Source of the DNA: JBDTLH01 sp039934875 | Lineage (GTDB): Bacteria > Acidobacteriota > Terriglobia > Terriglobales > Acidobacteriaceae | Reading direction: 5' to 3' | Length of the DNA: 7,448 nt | NCBI GenBank assembly: GCA_039934875.1 | Contig: JBDTLH010000233.1 | Span: forward strand, 1 to 7,448 | Part shown: piece after piece, positions 1 through 5,336 of the stretch | How positions within the stretch are numbered: the stretch's first letter is position 1 | How the letters are laid out: the number at the start of each line of letters is the position of its first letter | Made by a program: the position numbers and the translations under genes | Notes under the pieces: model-generated | Told to the model about the DNA's origin: nothing | Databases searched by the model: none | The model's input: the letters and a program-made list of their open reading frames with translations, nothing else

Positions 1-1
1 C

Positions 2-805
2 GACCGCGTCTTACATGAGCAGTTCATTGATGAAGTTTTCATTAGCAGTCGTGTGGATGCCGAGAGCTTTGGGCGCATTGCATCTCTCACTTACCGCAAG
101 AGGATCGATTGTAAAGTGATTAGCGAAGTGCATCCTGGCACTAATCCTCGTCAAGCAACCAAGTTCGTAGGGAATTTTGCTGTTTTAGAACTCTACGCGG
201 AACCAATTACCAGCTCCGGTTCTTTGCTGAAGAGAGTGATTGATATATTTGGCGCGGGTGCGGCCGTCCTCGTGACCTCTCCTGTCTTCCTTTTGATAGC
301 TCTCGCCATTCGTCTTGAGAGCAAAGGTCCTGTGATCTACAGCGCGGTGCGTGTGGGCAAGAAGGGGAAAACCTTCAAGTGCCTCAAATTTCGTACCATG
401 GTACCCAATGCGGATGATCTGAAACAAGACCTTGCCCACTTGAATGAGCGGGATGGAGCGCTCTTTAAAATCACCAATGATCCCAGAATCACCCGAGTCG
501 GCAGGATTCTTAGAAAGATAAGCCTCGACGAGCTCCCTCAATTTTTGAATGTTTTGGCTGGTGATATGAGCATGGTCGGACCGCGTCCTCCAGACCTGTT
601 CGACTACAATCGTTATGACTATCGACATCTGCGCCGGCTGGATGTTACCCCAGGCATTACGGGTCTCTGGCAAGTGACCTCGCGCAAAGACCCTTCCTTC
701 AACACCATGATGCAGCTGGATTTGGAATACATTGAGAACTGGAGCCTTTACATGGATTTCAAGATAATGTTTTTGACATTGCCCGCCTTGGCGCGCGGCG
801 CCTGA
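2..805 (+). CDS. Undecaprenyl-phosphate sugar phosphotransferase (bacterial sugar transferase), 5' end missing
   Basis: This is the C-terminal part of an initiating exopolysaccharide transferase, which moves a sugar-1-phosphate from a UDP-sugar to undecaprenyl phosphate at the inner face of the cytoplasmic membrane. The frame is open to the first base, and the upstream residues (IDEVFISSR) look like the end of the nucleotide-binding-like domain of the WcaJ/CpsE group. The GTG at 53 is therefore probably internal. A basic KRVIDIF motif precedes a hydrophobic segment at about 248-316, the membrane-inserting helix of the fold. The LKFRTM motif follows, then LDELPQ at 524-541 with the Asp-Glu pair that is catalytic in monotopic phosphoglycosyl transferases, then VGPRPP and PGITGLWQV. 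The C-terminus is complete and ends at TGA 803-805. Sugar specificity cannot be read. GC content is lower than downstream (28-33 per 60 in lines counted, against 36-42 in metH lines). The UDP-sugar enzymes that follow support a polysaccharide role. Confidence 0.93.
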   Translation, partial: DRVLHEQFIDEVFISSRVDAESFGRIASLTYRKRIDCKVISEVHPGTNPRQATKFVGNFAVLELYAEPITSSGSLLKRVIDIFGAGAAVLVTSPVFLLIALAIRLESKGPVIYSAVRVGKKGKTFKCLKFRTMVPNADDLKQDLAHLNERDGALFKITNDPRITRVGRILRKISLDELPQFLNVLAGDMSMVGPRPPDLFDYNRYDYRHLRRLDVTPGITGLWQVTSRKDPSFNTMMQLDLEYIENWSLYMDFKIMFLTLPALARGA

Positions 806-863
806 TTGCGCTGCCGACTTTTCGTTCCAGGTTTTAAAGCAGACTTGGCATGTGCATCAGAGC

Positions 864-868
864 AGGAG
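864..868 (+). promoter_or_regulatory. Ribosome binding site that fixes the ugd start at TTG 877
   Basis: AGGAG stands 8 bases before the TTG at 877, an ideal Shine-Dalgarno distance. The ATG at 850 has no comparable purine run in front of it, and using it would put this AGGAG inside the gene. Confidence 0.7.
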
Positions 869-876
869 TGCAAAAT

Positions 877-2280
877 TTGAACATCGCAGTCATCGGATCG
901 GGATACGTCGGACTCGTCGCCGCAGCCTGTTTTGCCGAACTTGGACACTCGGTAATCTGTGTTGACAACGACCCAACCAAGCTGGGCGCGCTCAATAGCG
1001 GAGAGACTCCGATTCATGAAGAGTTCCTTCCCGAGCTGCTGGACCGGCATCGCGGCGCGAACCTTGAATTCTCCGGTTCGCTGGCCGACGCCGTTCAAAA
1101 ATCGGAGGCGGTCTTCATTGCCGTCGGAACCCCTCCCGCCGCCAGCGGAGAAGCCGACCTCTCTTATGTCGAATCGGTGGCCCGCGAAATCGCCCAATCC
1201 ATGAACGGATACAAAGTGATTATCGAGAAGAGCACCGTCCCCGTCTATACCAATGAGTGGGTACGGCGCGTCATCCAGTTGAACGGCGGCCCCGAAGCCG
1301 ATTTTGACGTGGTATCAAACCCCGAATTTCTCAGGGAAGGCACTGCGGTTCAGGATTTCTTGTTTCCCGACCGCATCGTGGTCGGCGCCAACACCGCTCG
1401 CTCTGCACAAATCATGAAAAGCGTTTACCGCCCACTCACCGACGGTAGTTACTACCAGCGCGCCAACTCGATTCCCCGGCCAGAGAGTGCCGCCCCCGGG
1501 CCGGCATCTCTCATCCATACTTCAGCCAAAAGCGCGGAGCTCATCAAGCATGCTTCCAACGCTTTTCTCGCGCTTAAAATTTCCTTTATCAATGCCGTCG
1601 CCAATCTCTGCGAGGCGGTGGACGCCGATATCGAAGAAGTCTGTAGAGGCGTCGGCACCGACAGCCGCATTGGCCCACGTTTTCTGCGCGCCGGCATCGG
1701 ATACGGGGGATCATGCTTCCCCAAAGATGTCTCCGCCTTCAAGTCGGTCGCGCGCGAGTACGGATACGACTTCGGTTTGCTCGATGAAGTTCATCAGATC
1801 AACGAAGATCAGCTCAAACGTTTTCTGCGCAAGGTGCGGTCGGCGTTGTGGACCATAAAAGGCAAGCGCCTCGCGGTGCTGGGGCTCTCATTTAAGGGTG
1901 GCACCGACGACATTCGGGAGAGCCCGGCGATCAGCATTGTAAGCAGCCTGCTGCAAGAAGGGGCAAAGATCACGGCTTTTGATCCGGCGGCAATGGAACG
2001 TGCTCGTGAGGTGTTTGGCGACGCGATCACCTACGCTAAGGATGAACTTGCTTGCGCAACCGACTCCGACGCGCTGCTTATTTTGACTGACTGGGAGCAA
2101 TTCGCGTCACTTGATCTCTGTGTTGTCAAAGATGCGCTTTATTATCCGATCGTGATCGATGGGCGAAACCTCTACAAACCTTCGGAGATGGAGGAGGCTG
2201 GCCTTACCTACTACAGCGTAGGGCGCACTCCCGTCATTGCCGCGCACGGGCCTTCGGTAAGAATTCAGGCGGCGAAATAA
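877..2280 (+). CDS. ugd: UDP-glucose 6-dehydrogenase
   Basis: This cytosolic enzyme oxidises UDP-glucose to UDP-glucuronate with two NAD+. Started at TTG 877 it is 467 residues and opens like the family, with MNIAVIGSGYVG. The NAD-binding glycines are G7, G9 and G12, and D30 ends the second beta strand. Further signatures are EKSTVPV, NPEFLREG, and the catalytic region with Lys224 and Asn228 in ELIKHASNAF. The nucleophilic Cys280 sits in GYGGSCFPKD, and the C-terminal UDP-binding domain contains SFKGGTDDIRESP. All three family domains are present. An ATG at 850 would add nine residues that do not resemble the family. Between residues about 190 and 215 there is a Ser/Pro/Ala-rich stretch (nt 1444-1521) that appears longer than in the usual enzyme. 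The gene follows the transferase after 71 bases with no evident terminator or convincing promoter, and its stop touches the next start. GDP-mannose dehydrogenase is the main alternative, but the decarboxylase next door favours UDP-glucose. Confidence 0.95.
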   Translation: MNIAVIGSGYVGLVAAACFAELGHSVICVDNDPTKLGALNSGETPIHEEFLPELLDRHRGANLEFSGSLADAVQKSEAVFIAVGTPPAASGEADLSYVESVAREIAQSMNGYKVIIEKSTVPVYTNEWVRRVIQLNGGPEADFDVVSNPEFLREGTAVQDFLFPDRIVVGANTARSAQIMKSVYRPLTDGSYYQRANSIPRPESAAPGPASLIHTSAKSAELIKHASNAFLALKISFINAVANLCEAVDADIEEVCRGVGTDSRIGPRFLRAGIGYGGSCFPKDVSAFKSVAREYGYDFGLLDEVHQINEDQLKRFLRKVRSALWTIKGKRLAVLGLSFKGGTDDIRESPAISIVSSLLQEGAKITAFDPAAMERAREVFGDAITYAKDELACATDSDALLILTDWEQFASLDLCVVKDALYYPIVIDGRNLYKPSEMEEAGLTYYSVGRTPVIAAHGPSVRIQAAK

Positions 2281-3252
2281 ATGAGAGCGCTCGTGACCGG
2301 AGGAGCCGGCTTTCTCGGATCGCACCTTTGCGACCGCCTGATCGGCGAGGGCCACCACGTCGTCTGTGTCGATAATCTGTTGACCGGAAGGCTCTCCAAC
2401 CTCCAGCAGTTCCACAACGAGCCCCGCTTCGAGTTTCAGCAGGCGGACATCTCCACGGCTTTCGATTTTGGCCCGGTGGATTATGTCTTTCATTTTGCAT
2501 CGCCGGCGAGCCCCGTGGATTACACCATCTATGGCATCGAGACTTTGCAGGTCGGAAGCTACGGCACCTTCAACGCACTTGAGGTGGCAAGAAAGTATGG
2601 CGCAAAGTATCTGGTCTCTTCCACCAGCGAGTGTTACGGTGATCCCGATGTCCATCCCCAGGTCGAGTCTTATTGGGGACATGTGAACCCCATCGGTCCA
2701 CGTTCGGTATATGACGAGGCCAAGCGCTTCACTGAAGCCGTCACCATGGCATATCACCGCTATCACCAGGTGGATTCACGCATCGTCCGCATCTTCAATA
2801 CCTACGGGCCGCGCCTTCAAATCAACGATGGGCGCGTGGTCTCAAATTTTATGAAGCAGGCACTTCAGGGCGAGCCGCTTACCGTCTATGGAGACGGAAA
2901 GCAGACCCGCAGCTTCTGCTATGTGTCCGATGAGATCGAAGGCATCCTGCGGCTCTCACGCTCAGAAGAACACCTGCCGGTCAATATCGGCAACCCTAAG
3001 GAATTCACCATCCTCGAATGCGCGCAGCAAGTTCTACAGGTTACCGGCTCGAAGAGCGAAATTGTCTGGAAGCCGCTTCCCCAGGACGATCCCAAACAGC
3101 GCTGCCCCGACATCAGCAAAGCCAAGCGGCTATTCGGATGGGAGCCTGCCGTTTCGCTCGGACAAGGTCTCCGGCTTTCGCTCGAATACTTTCAAAGCGA
3201 AGTCGCGGCGGAACGGCAATCAGCTACTCCGTTCAGGGCCAAAGTTTGCTAA
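2281..3252 (+). CDS. uxs: UDP-glucuronate decarboxylase (UDP-xylose synthase)
   Basis: This soluble extended short-chain dehydrogenase, 323 residues long, converts UDP-glucuronate to UDP-xylose with tightly bound NAD+. The N-terminus carries the Rossmann motif GGAGFLG (residues 7-13), followed by HFASPASPVDY, which is characteristic of UDP-xylose synthases. The active site is visible: Thr115-Ser116-Glu117 in STSECYGDP, Tyr144 and Lys148 in YDEAK, and Arg210 in KQTRSFCY. Small departures from the common family text are Cys for Val after the catalytic Glu, and YDEAK where YDEGK is usual. No membrane anchor is present, unlike the animal enzyme, so the length is that of bacterial members. The ATG follows the ugd stop directly (TAA-ATG), so translation is probably coupled and the product of ugd is its substrate. 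The main alternative is another nucleotide-sugar epimerase, but the ASPASP and GPRSVYDE signatures make that unlikely. Confidence 0.93.
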   Translation: MRALVTGGAGFLGSHLCDRLIGEGHHVVCVDNLLTGRLSNLQQFHNEPRFEFQQADISTAFDFGPVDYVFHFASPASPVDYTIYGIETLQVGSYGTFNALEVARKYGAKYLVSSTSECYGDPDVHPQVESYWGHVNPIGPRSVYDEAKRFTEAVTMAYHRYHQVDSRIVRIFNTYGPRLQINDGRVVSNFMKQALQGEPLTVYGDGKQTRSFCYVSDEIEGILRLSRSEEHLPVNIGNPKEFTILECAQQVLQVTGSKSEIVWKPLPQDDPKQRCPDISKAKRLFGWEPAVSLGQGLRLSLEYFQSEVAAERQSATPFRAKVC

Positions 3253-3255
3253 ACT
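3243..3255. repeat. Short perfect inverted repeat over the uxs stop
   Basis: AGTTT-GCT-AAACT forms a 5-bp inverted repeat with a 3-base loop across the uxs stop codon and just ahead of the riboswitch. The stem is too weak, and lacks the T-run, to be an intrinsic terminator. It could be a protein site or chance. TAAACT at 3250-3255 is a poor match to a -10 box, and I found no good -35 with it. Confidence 0.25.
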
Positions 3256-3260
3256 GAACT

Positions 3261-3374
3261 TACATCAGGAGTGACCTCTGCCAAGGAAACTTTGGGGAGG
3301 CCCGGCAACCGGGGTGGAGAAACCACGGTGCTCGGAACGTCCGTTAGGGTTATCGCTGCGGATTGTTCGATGTG
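3261..3374 (+). promoter_or_regulatory. SAM-I-clan riboswitch (SAM-I/SAM-IV-like aptamer)
   Basis: This is an mRNA leader element that binds S-adenosylmethionine and controls the methionine genes downstream. The core GGCAACC (3304-3310) followed by GGTGCT (3327-3332) is the hallmark of the SAM-I clan. The fold can be drawn by hand. P1 is ACATC 3262-3266 with GATGT 3369-3373. P2 is CCTC 3275-3278 with GAGG 3297-3300, topped by CCAAGG/CTTTGG. P3 joins GCAACC to GGTGC, with an inner GTGG 3314-3317/CCAC 3323-3326 hairpin. P4 is TCCG 3340-3343 with CGGA 3359-3362. I do not see the usual P2 kink-turn of SAM-I, and the junction after GGTGCT (CGGAACGTCC) is not the common SAM-I text. It may therefore be a SAM-IV, SAM-I/IV or divergent SAM-I member. 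Two genes of methionine synthesis follow, as expected for this riboswitch. Confidence 0.85.
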
Positions 3375-3382
3375 CGGGAGCG

Positions 3383-3409
3383 AAGCCCGAACGGTTCTCC
3401 GGCCTTTTT
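3383..3409 (+). terminator. Probable riboswitch-controlled intrinsic terminator
   Basis: An imperfect hairpin can form here: AAG/CTT-type outer pairs, CC 3386-3387 with GG 3401-3402, and GAA 3389-3391 with TTC 3395-3397. It is followed by five T (3405-3409). A competing pairing, GTTCG 3365-3369 with CGAAC 3388-3392, would break both this hairpin and riboswitch P1, as an antiterminator should. The hairpin has internal mismatches, so control of translation instead remains possible. Confidence 0.5.
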
Positions 3410-3444
3410 CATCTCGCCCGCTCACCCCTGAATTTAATTTGCTG

Positions 3445-3452
3445 AAGGTGAG
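3445..3452 (+). promoter_or_regulatory. Ribosome binding site that fixes the start at ATG 3454
   Basis: AAGGTGAG precedes the ATG at 3454, with 5 bases between AAGG and the start codon. The upstream in-frame GTG at 3271 lies inside the riboswitch aptamer. Confidence 0.75.
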
Positions 3453-3453
3453 A

Positions 3454-5325
3454 ATGTCGTCTCGCTTCAAGGAACGGTTGACTGGCTCCGCCCCCATCCT
3501 CTGCGATGGAGCAATGGGCACCCTCTTGTATGCCAAAGGAGTGTTCATCAATCGTTGCTACGATGAATTGAACGTGTCCCAGCCCGACCTTATCCGCGGC
3601 ATTCATGGGGAATATCTCACCGCCGGCGCCGAGGTCGTGGAGACCAATACCTTCGGCGCGAACCGGTTCCGCTTGGAACGGCACGGCTGCGCGCAGCATG
3701 TTCGCGAAATAAATCTCACGGGAGTAAAGCTGGCGCGCGAAGCCGCCAAAGCGCACGATGGGTTCGTCGCCGGCTCCGTAGGCCCAGTCGGCATCCGCAT
3801 AGAGCCCTTGGGAAAGACCTCGCGCGAAGAAGTACGCGCCGCCTTTCGCGAGCAGATCGAAGCCTTGGCCGAGGGCGGTGTTGACCTGCTCATTCTTGAA
3901 ACCTTCGGTTATCTCGATGAATTGCAGCAGGCCGTTCACGCCGCGCAGACGGTTGCCCCAGATGTGCCGGTGATCGCGATGATAACCGTCGATGAAGAAA
4001 GCAACGCCCTCGATGGTGCGAACGCTTCGATCTATGTGCCCCGCCTCGCCGGCATGGGAACGGCGGCGATCGGCTTCAACTGTTCCGTCGGCCCCGTAAC
4101 CCTGCTCGATGCGGTCGAGCGGCTCACCCCCGCGGAGAACCAGCAGATTTGCGTGATGCCCAACGCCGGAATTCCTCGGGCGATTGAAGGCCGCAATATC
4201 TATCTCTGTTCGCCGGAATACATGGCAAGCTATGCCCGCAAATTTGTCGCCGCTGGAGTGAAGATTATCGGCGGATGTTGCGGCACCACGCCGGAGCACG
4301 TTCGCGCCATGAAGTCGGCGCTGCGCGTAGACCACACTCGCGCCAAACGCAGCAGTGTGCGGGTCGAAATTGGCGCGCCTCTCGTGCAGAAGACGGCAGA
4401 GGTGCCGACCGCGCAACGCTCTCACCTGGGCGCCAAACTCGCTGCCGGAGAGTTTATCAGCCTGGTCGAAATCGTGCCCCCCAAAGGAGTGGACTCTCGC
4501 AAGGAGTTGGAGGGCGCGCATTTCTGCAAATCGGTCGGCGTCGATGCCATCAACGTCCCTGACTCTCCCCGCGCGAGCGCCCGCATGGGCAACCAGGCGC
4601 TCTCTTTGCTCATTCAACAGCAGGTCGGGATCGAATCGATCCTCCACTACACCTGCCGTGACCGCAACGTATTAGGAATTCAAAGTGATCTGCTCGGCGG
4701 GCACGCGATCGGCCTCCGCAACATTCTCTGTATCACCGGTGACCCACCTAAAATGGGAAACTATCCCGATGCCACCGCGGTCTTCGATGTCGATTCCATA
4801 GGCCTGGTGAACATCGTGCACGGCCTGAATGAAGGCCTCGACATAGGCGCCAATCCCATGGGGTCGCAGACTGCTTTCACCATCGGAGTGGGCGCCAATC
4901 CGGGCGTCCCCAACATCGAAGAAGAGGTGCGCCGATTCCAGTTCAAAGTGGAAGCGGGGGCCCAGTATGCCATTACCCAGCCGGTCTTCGATGCCTCCCT
5001 CCTGGAAGAATTCTTGCGCCGCATCGAGAGCTTTCGCGTTCCTGTCATTGCGGGAATATGGCCGCTGGTAAGTCTGCGCAATGCCGAATTCATGAAAAAT
5101 GAGCTGCGTGTCTCCGTGCCCGACGACATCATCGAGCGCATGGTCTCCGCCTCCGCCATCAGCGCCGACGCGGCGCGCCATGAGGGCGTCGCGATCGCTC
5201 GCGAGATGCTGATGCGCGTACGCCCCCTGGTGCAGGGTGCTCAGGTGAGCGCGCCTTTAGGAAGATATACCTCCGCAGCAGATGTCTTGGAATGTCTGGG
5301 GAAATCTCGGGCAGCAGCCGAATAG
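3454..5325 (+). CDS. Bifunctional homocysteine S-methyltransferase / 5,10-methylenetetrahydrofolate reductase
   Basis: This is a 623-residue cytosolic fusion of the Bacillus YitJ type. Residues about 10-290 form a homocysteine S-methyltransferase barrel. It has the DGAMGTLL start, ETNTFGANR, and the three zinc ligands Cys210 (GFNCSVGP) and Cys275-Cys276 (GGCCGTTPEH). A linker of about 40 residues leads to a MetF domain from about residue 333 to the C-terminus. That domain contains VEIVPPKG with the conserved Glu, CRDRN, ITGDPPK and ITQPVFD, and should reduce 5,10-methylene-THF to 5-methyl-THF using FAD. Both halves are near full family length. The methyl donor of the first half is not readable; betaine, S-methylmethionine or 5-methyl-THF are all conceivable. 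The start at ATG 3454 is chosen for its ribosome site and because the first conserved motif follows soon after. The 61 codons upstream from GTG 3271 translate the riboswitch. The gene is followed 11 bases later by metH, which would use its 5-methyl-THF. Confidence 0.95.
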   Translation: MSSRFKERLTGSAPILCDGAMGTLLYAKGVFINRCYDELNVSQPDLIRGIHGEYLTAGAEVVETNTFGANRFRLERHGCAQHVREINLTGVKLAREAAKAHDGFVAGSVGPVGIRIEPLGKTSREEVRAAFREQIEALAEGGVDLLILETFGYLDELQQAVHAAQTVAPDVPVIAMITVDEESNALDGANASIYVPRLAGMGTAAIGFNCSVGPVTLLDAVERLTPAENQQICVMPNAGIPRAIEGRNIYLCSPEYMASYARKFVAAGVKIIGGCCGTTPEHVRAMKSALRVDHTRAKRSSVRVEIGAPLVQKTAEVPTAQRSHLGAKLAAGEFISLVEIVPPKGVDSRKELEGAHFCKSVGVDAINVPDSPRASARMGNQALSLLIQQQVGIESILHYTCRDRNVLGIQSDLLGGHAIGLRNILCITGDPPKMGNYPDATAVFDVDSIGLVNIVHGLNEGLDIGANPMGSQTAFTIGVGANPGVPNIEEEVRRFQFKVEAGAQYAITQPVFDASLLEEFLRRIESFRVPVIAGIWPLVSLRNAEFMKNELRVSVPDDIIERMVSASAISADAARHEGVAIAREMLMRVRPLVQGAQVSAPLGRYTSAADVLECLGKSRAAAE

Positions 5326-5329
5326 GGAG
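5325..5329 (+). promoter_or_regulatory. Ribosome binding site for metH, supporting a TTG start
   Basis: GGGAG overlaps the last base of the preceding stop codon and stands 7 bases before TTG 5337. This supports the rare start and suggests coupled translation of the two genes. Confidence 0.7.
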
Positions 5330-5336
5330 TCATCCA

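Noticed and set aside
53..55. GTG as the start of the sugar transferase
   Set aside because: The frame continues open to base 2 and the upstream residues fit the family, so the gene begins outside the window.
806..863. A promoter between the transferase and ugd (TTGCGC at 806-811, TTTAAA at 833-838)
   Set aside because: The two boxes are 21 bases apart and match poorly, so read-through from upstream is as likely.
3375..3389. A separate hairpin CGGG 3375-3378 / CCCG 3386-3389
   Set aside because: It is short and overlaps both proposed switching pairings, so it was not listed as an independent element.
3409..4647. A 412-codon open frame on the minus strand opposite the methyltransferase/MetF fusion
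   Set aside because: It lies wholly antisense to a strongly conserved gene, its product shows no recognisable motif, and GC-rich codon use readily leaves such frames open.
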